A DNA stretch of 64,000 nt from positions 558,001 through 622,000 of the forward strand of contig CAVRUQ010000011.1 of assembly GCA_963724405.1 (NCBI GenBank), written 5' to 3'. The position numbers were made by a program, and so were the translations under genes. This document shows, one piece after another, positions 16,672-25,697 of the stretch. The notes under the pieces are model-generated. The model was given only the letters and a program-made list of their open reading frames with translations. It had not been told where the DNA came from and ran no database searches. How positions within the stretch are numbered: position 1 is the stretch's first letter; each line of letters begins with the position of its first letter. The DNA comes from CAVQBJ01 sp963724405. GTDB taxonomy: Bacteria; Actinomycetota; Thermoleophilia; Solirubrobacterales; Solirubrobacteraceae.

Positions 16672-18237
16672 GTGGACCACTACGACGTGATCATCATCGG
16701 CACCGGCGCCGGCGGGGGTACGCTGGCGCACCGGCTCGCGCCCTCAGGCAAGAAGATCCTGCTGCTCGAACGCGGCGGCTACCTCCCGCGCGAGCGCGAG
16801 AACTGGGACTCCAAGCAGGTGTTTGGCCGCGACCGCTACGTCACCACCGAGCGCTGGTACGACAAGCACGCCGTCGCGTTCCGGCCGCATGCTCAGTACT
16901 TCGTGGGCGGCAACACGAAGGTCTACGGCGGGATCCTCTTCCGCCTTCGCGAGCGCGACTTCGAGCGAGTGGAGCACTACGGCGGCGTCTCCCCGGCCTG
17001 GCCGATCTCCTATGGCGACCTGGAGCCCTACTACGCCGAGGCCGAGCGTTTGTACCTCGTCCACGGCCAAGCCGGTGAGGACCCTACCGAGCCGCCGCGG
17101 TCGGCGCCCTTCCCACACCCCGCGGTGTCCCACGAGCCACGCATACAACAGCTTCACGACGATCTCGCGAGCGCCGGCCTGCGGCCGTTTCATCTCCCGG
17201 TCGGCGTCGACCTAGACGAAAGCAGTCCGGAGACCAGTCGGTGTGTGCGTTGTGACCGCTTCGACGGCTTTCCCTGCCTGACCGACGGCAAAGCCGACGC
17301 GCATGTGGTCTGCGTGCGCCCGGCCCTTGAGCACGCCAACGTCACGCTGCGGACCCACACGAGGGTCACGCGGCTGGAGCTGGACTCGTTCGGACGCTCG
17401 GTGAAGCGAGTCGTGGCGCAGCATGCCGGCAACGAGGAGGCCTTCACCGCGGATGTAGTGGTCGTCTCTTGTGGGGCGATCAACTCCGCCGCGCTGCTGC
17501 TTCGCTCGGCAAGCGAGACTCACCCGAAAGGGCTCGCGAATTCCTCGGATGTCGTTGGCAGGCACTACATGGCGCACCTGAACACCGCGGTGATCGCGAT
17601 CTCCAGGACTCCGAACGAGACGAGGTTTCAGAAGACGCTCGGGCTGAACGACTTCTACTGGGGCGGCGGCGATGCGGACTACCCGCTCGGGCACATCCAG
17701 ATGCTCGGCAAGTCAGATCGGGACATCCTGCGCGCCGGGGCGCCCCGGTTCGCGCCCGGGCTCGCGCTCGAGTACATCGCACGGCACGCGCTCGACTTCT
17801 GGCTGACCACCGAGGATCTCCCGCACCCGGCCAACCGGGTCACGATCGATCGGCGCGGAGACATCCACCTGGCCAAGACGTATCACAACGCCGAGCCGCA
17901 CAGGCGCCTGCTGGCCAACCTCAGGTCGCTGCTCGGTCCACTGGGCTGCCACCGGACGACGATTCCGCGCTGGTCGGTGCTCAGCGAGCAGATCCCGCTT
18001 GCCGGCATCGCCCACAACTGCGGCACCGTCCGCTTCGGAACCGACCCGCGGCGCTCTGCGCTCGACGTCAACTGCAAAGCACACGACCTCGACAATCTCT
18101 ACGTTGTCGACACCAGCTTTTTCCCGTCCTCAAGCGCCGTTAACCCGTCGCTCACCGCTATGGCCAACGCGCTGCGAGTCGGCGCGCACCTGCTCGAGCG
18201 TCTCGGCGCCTCCGCCCGGCCGAGCGCCGTCGTGTGA
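16672..18237 (+). CDS. GMC-family FAD oxidoreductase
   Basis: A 521-residue flavoprotein. The N-terminal YDVIIIGTGAGGGTLAHRL is the FAD-binding dinucleotide fold, followed by LLLERGG. The middle contains GGNTKVYGG, used for flavin contact. The C-terminal GMC domain has HNCGTVRFG and ALDVNCKAHDLDNLYVVD, FFPSSSAVNPSLTAMANALR, including the His-Asn active-site region. Such enzymes oxidise alcohols or sugars (choline, glucose, cellobiose, cholesterol). There is no signal peptide, so it acts in the cytoplasm. Six bases separate it from the cyclase and three from the GH15 gene. Confidence 0.88.
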   Translation: MDHYDVIIIGTGAGGGTLAHRLAPSGKKILLLERGGYLPRERENWDSKQVFGRDRYVTTERWYDKHAVAFRPHAQYFVGGNTKVYGGILFRLRERDFERVEHYGGVSPAWPISYGDLEPYYAEAERLYLVHGQAGEDPTEPPRSAPFPHPAVSHEPRIQQLHDDLASAGLRPFHLPVGVDLDESSPETSRCVRCDRFDGFPCLTDGKADAHVVCVRPALEHANVTLRTHTRVTRLELDSFGRSVKRVVAQHAGNEEAFTADVVVVSCGAINSAALLLRSASETHPKGLANSSDVVGRHYMAHLNTAVIAISRTPNETRFQKTLGLNDFYWGGGDADYPLGHIQMLGKSDRDILRAGAPRFAPGLALEYIARHALDFWLTTEDLPHPANRVTIDRRGDIHLAKTYHNAEPHRRLLANLRSLLGPLGCHRTTIPRWSVLSEQIPLAGIAHNCGTVRFGTDPRRSALDVNCKAHDLDNLYVVDTSFFPSSSAVNPSLTAMANALRVGAHLLERLGASARPSAVV

Positions 18238-18240
18238 GTC

Positions 18241-20049
18241 GTGAGCTCGGCACGCTACCCCCAGATCGCCGATCATGGGGTGATCGGCAACTTGCATACG
18301 GTGGCGCTGATCTGCAGCGACGGCACCATCGACTGGTACTGCTCCCCGCGCTTTGACTCTCCGAGCCTGTTTGCCTCGTTGCTTGACGCCGACCGGGGCG
18401 GACACTTTGCGCTACGGCCGGCCGACGACGAGTGGCAGACCAAGCAACTGTACTTTCCCGATACCAACGTACTGATCACGCGCTTCCTGACTCCCGGTGG
18501 AGTCGGTGAGGTTCAGGATTTCATGCCGATCGGTGAACGCCTGGACGGGGGTGGCCGCGTGCAGCTGATCCGCCGGGTGCTCGGCGTGCGAGGCCGGATG
18601 CAGTTCCAGCTTGAGTGCGCGCCGCGGTTTGACTTCGGTCGCGAACCACACCGCGTAGAGCCCCACGCCGGCGGGGTACTCTTCGAGAGTCCGAGCACGA
18701 GGCTTGCCCTCGAGTCAGACAGGCCCGTCGACGTGCGCGGTGACGACGTGCACGCCTCCTTTGAGCTTGAGGAGGGCCAGAGCGCGACGTTTGTCCTCGA
18801 GCACGTGTCAGGCAAGTATGAGATGCGGGGTCGCCGCGCGGAGGAGACGAAGGAGCTGTTCGAGCACACGGTCGAGTACTGGCGCAGGTGGTTGGCGCAG
18901 TCGCGCTATCGGGGTCGCTGGCGCGAGACCGTGCACCGTTCGGCGCTGACGCTCAAGCTCCTCACGTATGCCCCGACCGGCGCGATCGTCGCCGCTCCGA
19001 CTACCAGCCTGCCCGAGGTGCTGGGCGGCGAGCGCAACTGGGACTACCGCTACACCTGGATTCGCGATGCGGCGTTCTCCCTGTACTCGCTGCTACGGCT
19101 CGGCTTCACCGAGGAGGCGACCGCGTTCATGGACTGGCTGACCGATCGCTTGGCCGGAATGCGCCTGCAGGAGAGCAATCCACTGCAGATCATGTACGGG
19201 ATCGACGGCCGACGCGAGATCCCTGAGCGCGTGCTCGAGCATCTGGAGGGATACCGCGGCTCCGCCCCGGTGAGGGTCGGAAACAACGCCGCCACGCAGC
19301 TGCAGCTCGATATCTACGGCGAGCTGGTCGACTCGATCTACCTGTATGACAAGCACGGCTCGCCCATCTCTCATCGGTCGTGGGACGATCTCGCCCACAT
19401 CGTCGACTGGGTCAGCGAGAACTGGGATCAGGCCGACGAAGGAATCTGGGAGACGCGGGGCGGACGCCAGCAGTTCACCTACTCGCGGCTGCAGTGCTGG
19501 GTCGCCCTGGAGCGCACGTTGCGGATGGCCACTGCCCGCGGGCTACCGACCGATCGCGCCCGCCTGGAAGCGGCCCGGGATCAGATCTACCGTCAAATCC
19601 ACGAGCGCGGCTGGACCAACAGGCGCCAGGCGTTTGTCCAGCATTACGACACGGACGTTCTCGACGCGTCGGTTTTGTTGATGCCGCTGATGAAATTCAT
19701 CGCCCCCCAGGACGCGCGCTGGCTCTCAACGCTCGACGCGATCAGTAGCGAGCTGGTGTCGGACTCGCTCGTCTATCGCTACAACGCCGAGACCTCTCCC
19801 GATGGCTTGGGGGGACGCGAAGGAACGTTCTCGATTTGTACGTTCTGGTACGTCGAGGCACTAGCACGCTCGGGCCGCCCGGACGAGGCCCGCCTCATCT
19901 TCGAGAAAATGCTCACATACGCCAACCACCTCGGCCTCTACGCCGAACAGATCGGCTCAAGCGGGGAACAGCTCGGCAACTTTCCCCAAGCCTTCACCCA
20001 TCTTTCCTTGATCAGTGCGGCCGTCAACCTCGATCGTCAACTCGGATGA
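18241..20049 (+). CDS. Glycoside hydrolase family 15 protein (trehalase/glucoamylase-like)
   Basis: A 602-residue GH15 protein. The N-terminal beta-domain begins ADHGVIGNLHTVALICSDG with IDWYCSPRFDSPSLF. The (alpha/alpha)6 catalytic domain shows GGERNWDYRYTWIRDAAF at about residue 263 and the acidic catalytic region around EGIWETRG. In actinobacteria this subgroup includes trehalases acting on cytoplasmic trehalose, but glucoamylase-like or purely structural roles occur. The length is normal, with no signal peptide. It ends the operon just before the first tRNA-Gly repeat. A second family member is at 46895-48910. Confidence 0.87.
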   Translation: MSSARYPQIADHGVIGNLHTVALICSDGTIDWYCSPRFDSPSLFASLLDADRGGHFALRPADDEWQTKQLYFPDTNVLITRFLTPGGVGEVQDFMPIGERLDGGGRVQLIRRVLGVRGRMQFQLECAPRFDFGREPHRVEPHAGGVLFESPSTRLALESDRPVDVRGDDVHASFELEEGQSATFVLEHVSGKYEMRGRRAEETKELFEHTVEYWRRWLAQSRYRGRWRETVHRSALTLKLLTYAPTGAIVAAPTTSLPEVLGGERNWDYRYTWIRDAAFSLYSLLRLGFTEEATAFMDWLTDRLAGMRLQESNPLQIMYGIDGRREIPERVLEHLEGYRGSAPVRVGNNAATQLQLDIYGELVDSIYLYDKHGSPISHRSWDDLAHIVDWVSENWDQADEGIWETRGGRQQFTYSRLQCWVALERTLRMATARGLPTDRARLEAARDQIYRQIHERGWTNRRQAFVQHYDTDVLDASVLLMPLMKFIAPQDARWLSTLDAISSELVSDSLVYRYNAETSPDGLGGREGTFSICTFWYVEALARSGRPDEARLIFEKMLTYANHLGLYAEQIGSSGEQLGNFPQAFTHLSLISAAVNLDRQLG

Positions 20050-20222
20050 CGACTCGCCTGGTCTTCTGCCGACGGGCGGGCGATCAACGGCGCGCGCCGA
20101 CCTCGGGCGGCGGAGCGCAGGAGGAGCGGCTGCGCCTCCGTCTTGCGCCGTCGTGTCTTTGAGTTGCTAGACGAACTTGCTAGACGCGACTCCAAATCCA
20201 CCCGGTGGCCCGACCAAGGCAA

Positions 20223-20252
20223 CAAAGAAGGCCCGCGTTTCCGGGCCTTTCT
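20223..20252 (-). terminator. Rho-independent terminator behind the tRNA-Gly remnant
   Basis: On the complement GGCCCG-GAAA-CGCGGGCC type arms are followed by TTCTTTGTT. The same hairpin with a cleaner T-run follows the copy at 49340. It is the natural terminator of the original tRNA gene. Confidence 0.75.
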
Positions 20253-20257
20253 CGCGA

Positions 20258-20299
20258 AGCGGATGAAGGGACTCGAACCCTCGACCTTCTGCATGGCAA
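20258..20299 (-). pseudogene. 3' half of tRNA-Gly(GCC)
   Basis: On the complement the sequence runs TTGCCAT (anticodon loop with GCC), GCAGA, variable loop, T arm GAGGG-TTCGAGT-CCCTT and acceptor strand CATCCGC. The 5' acceptor, D arm and 5' anticodon strand are absent, so it cannot be a functional tRNA. Confidence 0.8.
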
Positions 20300-20364
20300 C
20301 CCGAACGGCCCGCGAGGCAATCGGGAAGGCGAGTCGCGCGGCAGGCAAAGCCTCGCCGTCAGGG

Positions 20365-21060
20365 TCAGCTCGGTGGTCCGCGAAGGCTGAGGAGCTCAAC
20401 CACCGATACGACGAAGAGCACGCTCGCGACCCCGACCAGCCCGTAGCGGGCGGCGGGCAGCGGAAGGCGGCTGCCGATCCCGACGAGGAATAGGACGGCC
20501 GCCAGGAAGACCGTGAGACGCACGTACTTGTCTGCCGTTTCAGCGGCCGACTCACCGGTGGCAAAGTAAGCGTCGGCCTTCGCGTTCAGGGCGTTCGCCT
20601 GCGACTGCTGAGGGATCTGGTATTGCGGCATGTCGGACGGATCCGCCGGCGCGTTGGGGTTCGTGAGGGGTTTGAGGGCCCGCCACGCTTCGACGGCGGC
20701 GAGTGCGCTCGGGCGCAAGCGCCTGAGCGTGAGGCGGAAGAGCAGGGCATCGTGGGAGGCGTAGGCTGTGATTGCGGCGTTGAAGTCCACCGAGTCGAGC
20801 GTGCGGGTCAGCGTTGCTTGGATGGCGGCCTGGTTCGCCTTGGTTCGTGTCGAGGAGGCTTTCGCCAGCGAGAGCGAGGACTCGGTGCCCCACTTGGCCG
20901 CCGCATATCCAGACCATGCGGCCATGATTGCCACGAGCGAGAGCAGCACCGCCTCGGCGATGGAAATGAAGCGGTCACGTCGGGAGTGATCGTCTGTCGC
21001 GTGTTCGCTGTGCTCGGCGATCTCTTTGCCCACCTCGCTCGCCGAAAGACCCTCAGGCAT
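20365..21060 (-). CDS. Hypothetical membrane protein with three transmembrane segments
   Basis: A 231-residue protein. One hydrophobic helix near the N-terminus (AEAVLLSLVAIMAAWSGYAA) is followed by a long helical, probably cytoplasmic or periplasmic domain (ASSTRTKANQAAIQATLTR, SHDALLFRLTLRRLRPSALA) and then two C-terminal helices (LTVFLAAVLFLVGIGSRL, YGLVGVASVLFVVSVVELL). This resembles uncharacterised DUF4337-like proteins. I prefer the ATG at 21058-21060 (GAGAG about 8 bases upstream) over a GTG three codons earlier. It is the first gene inside the tRNA-bounded segment. Confidence 0.65.
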   Translation of the reverse strand: MPEGLSASEVGKEIAEHSEHATDDHSRRDRFISIAEAVLLSLVAIMAAWSGYAAAKWGTESSLSLAKASSTRTKANQAAIQATLTRTLDSVDFNAAITAYASHDALLFRLTLRRLRPSALAAVEAWRALKPLTNPNAPADPSDMPQYQIPQQSQANALNAKADAYFATGESAAETADKYVRLTVFLAAVLFLVGIGSRLPLPAARYGLVGVASVLFVVSVVELLSLRGPPS

Positions 21061-21250
21061 CGCGACCACTCTCTTCTATGGCTGAACTCGGCAAAGTCAC
21101 GCTGCTGCAGCCGTTCGGGTGGCGGCGGGAGCGGCCTCTGGCGCGAAGGCCGGCCCTCCGTATCGACATCGCCGTGCGCAGCCCGTCGAGGCGTGCTCTC
21201 GCGTCTGCCGCAGCTGCTTCACTCGACAGCGACCTCACCGCCCCTCGCGC

Positions 21251-21493
21251 TCAGATGCCGCCGGCTAGCTCGCCGCTGCGTTGAACCGCCGCTCCTGCCG
21301 CGACGCCTCCCCAGGCGCCGTGCTGGCCGGGCTTCTCATGCAAGTCGACCTGGAACTTGCCGTCGGCGTCCTCAGTCGCCAACGCAACGTCATAGGTCCC
21401 CACCAGCCTCGCCGGATGCATCTCGAGAGCCGCATCGTCCGCCTCGGCACCAGGACGGTCGGCATAGGCAGCGGCGTAGATGAAAGCCGGCAT
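21251..21493 (-). pseudogene. Truncated DUF1269-family protein
   Basis: An 80-codon frame starts MPAFIYAAAYADRPGAEAD, then LVGTYDVALATEDADGKFQ, HEKPGQHGAWGGVAAGAA. It matches the first half of the two full-length DUF1269 proteins at 25698 and 42615. It stops shortly after entering the Gly/Ala-rich membrane segment, and the C-terminal half of the family is missing. AGGTGAG lies 4 bases upstream of the ATG, so it may still be translated. Confidence 0.7.
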
Positions 21494-21690
21494 GTTGCTC
21501 ACCTAATCTCGTCTTCAGAGTTTGGACTGGTCTGAGGGTCCACCCGTAGGCACCCACTCGTGCGTCCACGCACACGGACAATACATGGCGTTCTTGAGTG
21601 CTCCCTGCCGACGTAGAGCCGGTCGGCGCGAATCGTCCGGTGAACTCCGCAATCGGGTTGGCCTCGGAGGGAGACCGGGGATCGCGACCG

Positions 21691-21755
21691 CGGTTCATCC
21701 TTCTTGGCCGATGCGGTGTGGGGGGTGGATCCGTAGCGTCCGGGTTCTGGCGGCC
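21691..21755 (+). promoter_or_regulatory. Repeated upstream element GTTCATCC, copy 1
   Basis: CGGTTCATCCTTCTTGGCCGATG is shared with 25529 and 34388 (the other copies read GTTCATCCTTTCTGGCCGAT). Similarity with copy 2 extends to about 75 bases, including CCGTAGCGT and CGGCGGCCAT. TGGCCG can pair with CGGCCA 45 bases later in both. All three copies lie about 150-170 bases upstream of a plus-strand gene start. Confidence 0.5.
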
Positions 21756-21846
21756 ATCGAAGCGAATGCAAGCTCGCCGGGCGAAGCACACGCACGGAAA
21801 ACCCCGGGGATCAGCAATGGCCCCGTTATCGCAAAGGCGGTGGGAG

Positions 21847-22023
21847 ATGACGTTCTTGTGGATTCTGTTGGGCATCGTCTACGTAGCGTGCTGGATCTAT
21901 TTCGGGCTGACCACGTTCCGCAACGGGCACTACTGGATGTTCTGGATCGGGTTCATCTTCCCGCTCCTCTGGATCATTGGCGCATTGATCCGCCCGACCC
22001 CACGCGCCGCCGGCACGGCGTAG
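21847..22023 (+). CDS. Small two-helix membrane protein
   Basis: A 58-residue protein, almost entirely hydrophobic (FLWILLGIVYVACWIYFGL, then WMFWIGFIFPLLWIIGALI) with a short polar tail ending in Arg and Pro. It resembles small phospholipase D-nuclease-N-like or PLDc_N proteins in layout, but I cannot assign it firmly. The ATG has AAGGCGG and GGGAG upstream. The conserved GTTCATCC element lies about 155 bases before the start, supporting a real, separately regulated gene. Confidence 0.6.
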   Translation: MTFLWILLGIVYVACWIYFGLTTFRNGHYWMFWIGFIFPLLWIIGALIRPTPRAAGTA

Positions 22024-22135
22024 ACGCGAGCGCCTTCGAGCGATCCGGGCGGCCTGACGACATGATCGAGGCTTCGGTGCGCCGAAGCGGATGAGCGCGT
22101 AGGTCCTGGCGCGAGATCTAGACGGAGGAAGCTCA

Positions 22136-22459
22136 TCACACGCTGGGGTCCGGCAGGAGGCCCGCGCACTCAGCTAGCTTCACGGCTTCCGCGCGTCTCG
22201 TGGCCCCGAGCTTCTTGTAGATGTTCTGGACGTGCGTCTTGACGGTGGGGCGAGCGATGCCGAGCTGGACGCCGATATCGGAGAGCGTTTGATACGTGGT
22301 GAGGAGCGCCAGGACGCGTGTCTCGGCTGGCGTCAGAGACACTGCGCTGTTGGACCTGTTCTTCTTGGGTGCGTTCGGCGTGCTGATGATGGTGTTGTCA
22401 CGGTATGGCGCGGGCGGTCGATTCGTTATCGGCCGATCTGGCTGATATCGCCGTGCCAA
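22136..22459 (-). CDS. Stand-alone LuxR-type HTH protein (possible remnant)
   Basis: A 107-codon frame with a complete GerE/LuxR helix-turn-helix at its C-terminus (LTPAETRVLALLTTYQTLSD, LGIARPTVKTHVQNIYKKLG). The first 40 residues are Pro/Arg/Asn-rich and match no domain. The HTH closely resembles the one ending the large regulator at 23054-25453. This may be a small DNA-binding protein or the surviving tail of a second MalT-like regulator. The start (TTG at 22459) is uncertain. Confidence 0.6.
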   Translation of the reverse strand: MARRYQPDRPITNRPPAPYRDNTIISTPNAPKKNRSNSAVSLTPAETRVLALLTTYQTLSDIGVQLGIARPTVKTHVQNIYKKLGATRRAEAVKLAECAGLLPDPSV

Positions 22460-22842
22460 GGCCCGTCCGGAGGAGCGGCTCCCGCGACCGGCACGGCCGA
22501 TGGTGAGGTGTGACCGAGAGGGGTCGTCGACGTCGCCAGCGCCGCCTCGATCGACTCGAGCAGGACCTTGCGGCAGCTAGCACGTGCCGGCCAGGGACGG
22601 TCGCCGGCTGAGCGGGCTCGGCGCAATCGGCCCCGGGCCCGCCGCGCCCGTCAGACGCGCCGCCGGAATCGCAGCTCTCCCGACGTGCTCGTGCGGGGCT
22701 CTACGGATCCTACGCCGAAAAGGCTTAGGTACAGTCGGTCGCGTTCATGTCTTGGGCAGCGAGAAGGGCATCTCCCGATGCGGCCGATTGGCTTTGCTGA
22801 GCGTTAGCGACGGGATTCTGTTCGCGAAAGGAGCCGACCGAC
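22460..22842. other. Intergenic stretch without a recognised gene
   Basis: About 380 bases; frames are Arg-rich. ATCGGCCGATCTGGCTGAT at 22428-22446, just inside the preceding frame, recurs at 49068-49086. Confidence 0.3.
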
Positions 22843-23061
22843 GTGTCCGAGGAGCGGTGTAGGTCGCGCCCTCTAATGAGTGCGGCCATGGGCATGGGCG
22901 TATTCGTCGTCAGTACGCCTAAGCACCAAATGGCAAGCGGACCGCGCCCGCGCAGGCGGCCCGTCCGCACCTCGGTGCCCGAGTCCGGCGAGTCGGGTAC
23001 CTGCGTCGGGGCCGCCCCGGCGCGGGAGGCGGGGCGGCGTGGACGGCCGAGCGATGGCTAG
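22843..23061 (+). CDS. Possible small protein upstream of the MalT-like regulator
   Basis: A 72-codon frame beginning with GTG, with AAAGGAG 9-10 bases upstream. Its last codons overlap the ATG of the large regulator. The first 35 residues are balanced (MSAAMGMGVFVVSTPKHQMA) and the rest is Arg/Pro/Gly-rich. No family recognised. The good ribosome binding site and coupling to the next gene are the only support. Confidence 0.35.
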   Translation: MSEERCRSRPLMSAAMGMGVFVVSTPKHQMASGPRPRRRPVRTSVPESGESGTCVGAAPAREAGRRGRPSDG

Positions 23062-25453
23062 CGTGGCCGCTCCCGGGGCCGGGCCGCGGTTGCGCGAATC
23101 GATGCTTCGAGCTCCGAGCGTGCCGCCTTGGGTGGTGCCGCGACCTCGCCTCTCCGCGTCACGGATGGCCGCCGAGCGCAGCCGGGTGGTGCTGGTTTCT
23201 GCGCCTGCGGGTTACGGGAAGTCGACGCTTGTCGCGCAGTGGCGTGACCTCGATCCGAGGGCCAGCGGATGGGTGCAGCTCGGCCCCGGCGACAACGACC
23301 CCATGGTGCTGCTCGCCCATGTCGTGGCGGCGCTTGAGCGCACCGGCCCGGTTTGCGGCGAGCTCCGTGAGGAGTTGGCACGACGGATGCCCAGGATCGA
23401 GGAGGTCGCCATGCCTCTCCTGGCCGCCGACCTCGGCCAACGCGATCCGTTCGTACTGGTGCTTGACGATGCGCACCTCATAACGGCTGACCGGAGCCGC
23501 GCGATTCTCGAGTTTCTCGTCGACCACGTTCGAGCCGACTGTCAGTTGGTGCTGGTCACCCGCCGCGATCCGGGGGTGCCGCTCGGTCGGCTCCGCACAA
23601 GCGGGGATCTGGTCGAGATCGGGACTGCGCTCCTCGCCCTGAACTCGATCGAGACGCGTGATGTTGCCGCAAGCCGAGGACTGGACCTGTCGCAGGCGGC
23701 GGCCGGGACCCTGTGTGAGCGCACGGAGGGCTGGGCCGCCGCGGTTGCGCTCGCCACGCTGGCGCTGCACGGCCACGACGATGCCGCCGTGAGGGCCGCC
23801 GGCCTGTCCGGCGATCAGCAGCAGATCGCCGACTACCTGCTCGAAGAGGTGGTGGAGCGCCAGCCGGACCATCTCAAGAGCTTCCTGCTCGGGACGTCGA
23901 TCCTCGATCACATGACGGCGCCCCTGTGCGACGCCGTGCTCGGCACCGACGACGCGGCCGGTTCGCTTGCGGGCCTCGCGCGTTCGAATGCCTTCGTCGT
24001 CTCGCTCGATGATCACCGCAAGTGGTATCGCTATCACCATCTGTTCAGGGATCTGCTCCGCGCGGAGCTCGAGCGGCGCCACCCAGAGCTGCTGCCCGTG
24101 TACCTCCGACGGGCAGCAGCTTGGTGCGAGCAGCACGGCTCGCCCGGCGAGGCGTTCGCCTACGCGCGTGACGCCGGCGATCTCGTTCACGCCGGCCGCA
24201 TTGCTCTCGCGCACCGGGACGAGTTTGCCAGCCGTGGGCAGATCGAGAGCCTGCGGCTCTGGCTCGACTGCTGCACCGACACGGAGATCGAGTCAGACCC
24301 GCGGCTGTCTATCACGGCCGCGTGGGTCTTCGGCTATCTCGGCGACGCGGCCCGGGCGAAGCAGTTCCTGATTGCGGCCGAGCGAGCTCCGCTCGACCTG
24401 GTATCCGCCGAGGAGGCGCCTTCGTTTCGCTCGGCGCTTGCGAACCTCCGAAGCGCCATGGCTCCGGACGGCATCCCGCAGATGCTGCGCGACGCTGAGC
24501 TGGGCTGCGCGTGTGAGAAACAGGCGGGGACCCGCTGGCTTCTCAGCGCCCGTCGCGCGATGGGTGCGGCGCACCTCCTCCTCGGCCGGCCGCAGGAGGC
24601 CATTGCCGTCCTGCGCGATTCGCTCGCGCTGTCGAGCGACCGACCCGATCTCGCCCACACCAGGGTCTTCACGCTCGGCTATCTCGTCTTCGCGGCCGCC
24701 GAGCTCGGCGATCGGCGAGACGCGCAACGATGGGCGGTCGAAGCGGGCTGGCTGGCCGCCCAGCACCACCTGCACGACACGATCTACGGCGCGGTCGCCT
24801 ATACGGCAGGAGCGCTCGCACACAACCAACGCGGTGACCAGACCGAAGCCGCACGCCAGCTCGAGAACGTCCCGCGGCTGCGCCCACTGCTGCGCACGGG
24901 CCCATGGCTCAACGCCGATCTCGCGCTGCGCTGCGCCGACATCAGCCTCGACCTCGGCGACGTTGCCGGCGCCCTCGAACACGCGCAGGTCGCGAGCGAC
25001 GCCCTACAGGGATATCCAGAAGCCGGAACGCTTCCCGCCCGGTTGCACCGTCTCGACCAGCGGATCAGACGAGGACAGGACTACGGACTGACACCCGCCG
25101 AGCTCCGGCTCGTCGCTTTCCTGCGGACGCACCTCTCCCTTCAGGACATCGCCGATCGTCTTCATCTCGCACGCCCTACCGTCAAGACACACGTGGCGTC
25201 GATCTACGGCAAGCTCGGCGTCACCGGCCGATCGGACGCCGTCGAGGTCATCGAGCAGGCCGGTCTCGAATCGGCAGGAGCCAGGCTCACGACGCCCGGC
25301 CCAGGTCTCAACCGACGTCGCGATGACCAATCCCCGCCCGCCGACCGCACGACGGTTTCGGCCGCGGTGGCCGATGCCACAGCGAACCCCCCGGGTCGAG
25401 TGCGACCGGACAACCAACGATTCCGCGTCCCGTCATTCCTCGGCCGGGGTTAG
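23054..25453 (+). CDS. MalT-type LuxR-family ATP-dependent transcriptional regulator
   Basis: A 799-residue signal-transduction ATPase (STAND/MalT class). The P-loop SAPAGYGKST lies at about residues 50-60 and the Walker B strand FVLVLDDAHLI near 132. Then come the NB-ARC-like winged helix, a long helical repeat region acting as sensor, and a LuxR/GerE helix-turn-helix near 676-740 (LTPAELRLVAFLRTHLSLQD, LARPTVKTHVASIYGKLG). About 60 residues of disordered Pro/Arg-rich tail follow the HTH. Such regulators oligomerise with ATP and inducer and activate target promoters. The inducer is unknown. A second LuxR HTH protein lies upstream on the other strand. Confidence 0.87.
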   Translation: MASVAAPGAGPRLRESMLRAPSVPPWVVPRPRLSASRMAAERSRVVLVSAPAGYGKSTLVAQWRDLDPRASGWVQLGPGDNDPMVLLAHVVAALERTGPVCGELREELARRMPRIEEVAMPLLAADLGQRDPFVLVLDDAHLITADRSRAILEFLVDHVRADCQLVLVTRRDPGVPLGRLRTSGDLVEIGTALLALNSIETRDVAASRGLDLSQAAAGTLCERTEGWAAAVALATLALHGHDDAAVRAAGLSGDQQQIADYLLEEVVERQPDHLKSFLLGTSILDHMTAPLCDAVLGTDDAAGSLAGLARSNAFVVSLDDHRKWYRYHHLFRDLLRAELERRHPELLPVYLRRAAAWCEQHGSPGEAFAYARDAGDLVHAGRIALAHRDEFASRGQIESLRLWLDCCTDTEIESDPRLSITAAWVFGYLGDAARAKQFLIAAERAPLDLVSAEEAPSFRSALANLRSAMAPDGIPQMLRDAELGCACEKQAGTRWLLSARRAMGAAHLLLGRPQEAIAVLRDSLALSSDRPDLAHTRVFTLGYLVFAAAELGDRRDAQRWAVEAGWLAAQHHLHDTIYGAVAYTAGALAHNQRGDQTEAARQLENVPRLRPLLRTGPWLNADLALRCADISLDLGDVAGALEHAQVASDALQGYPEAGTLPARLHRLDQRIRRGQDYGLTPAELRLVAFLRTHLSLQDIADRLHLARPTVKTHVASIYGKLGVTGRSDAVEVIEQAGLESAGARLTTPGPGLNRRRDDQSPPADRTTVSAAVADATANPPGRVRPDNQRFRVPSFLGRG

Positions 25454-25528
25454 CGCCCCCGGGATGAGCGCCGCCGCCGAGCGGGAAGCGCCTTGGTGCG
25501 TGGACGCAGTGGGTACCGCGACCGCACA

Positions 25529-25592
25529 GTTCATCCTTTCTGGCCGATGTGGCGTGCGAGTTGGGAGCCGTAGCGTTCTCGTTCCGGCGGCC
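25529..25592 (+). promoter_or_regulatory. Repeated upstream element GTTCATCC, copy 2
   Basis: GTTCATCCTTTCTGGCCGAT followed by GTGGCGTG, GGGAGCCGTAGCGTTC and CGGCGGCCAT, closely matching copy 1. It lies about 170 bases upstream of the DUF1269 gene. TGGCCG and CGGCCA could close a long hairpin. Confidence 0.5.
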
Positions 25593-25697
25593 ATGGCCTC
25601 ATCGTCCGGGAAGGTCCGGGGGCGCGGGTAGGTCACGTGCTGCCGTGATGGCTGGCGTCGCCGTTTCGACCGATTGAACGGAAAAGGAGCAGGACGA

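Larger units (their letters stand above)
20163..20299 (-). repeat. Attachment-site-like direct repeat, copy 1
   Basis: Three consecutive parts recur at 49242-49382 in the same order and orientation. They are a tandem TTGCTAGACG repeat (20163-20190), a rho-independent terminator (20223-20252) and the 3' half of a tRNA-Gly (20258-20299). Duplicated tRNA 3' ends are the usual footprint of tRNA-targeting integrases, so this is probably the far end of an integrated segment of about 29 kb. Confidence 0.7.

Noticed and set aside
20258..20299. Functional tRNA gene
   Set aside because: Only T arm, acceptor 3' strand and anticodon-loop side are present; no 5' half can be folded from the flanking sequence. 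Same for 49340-49382.
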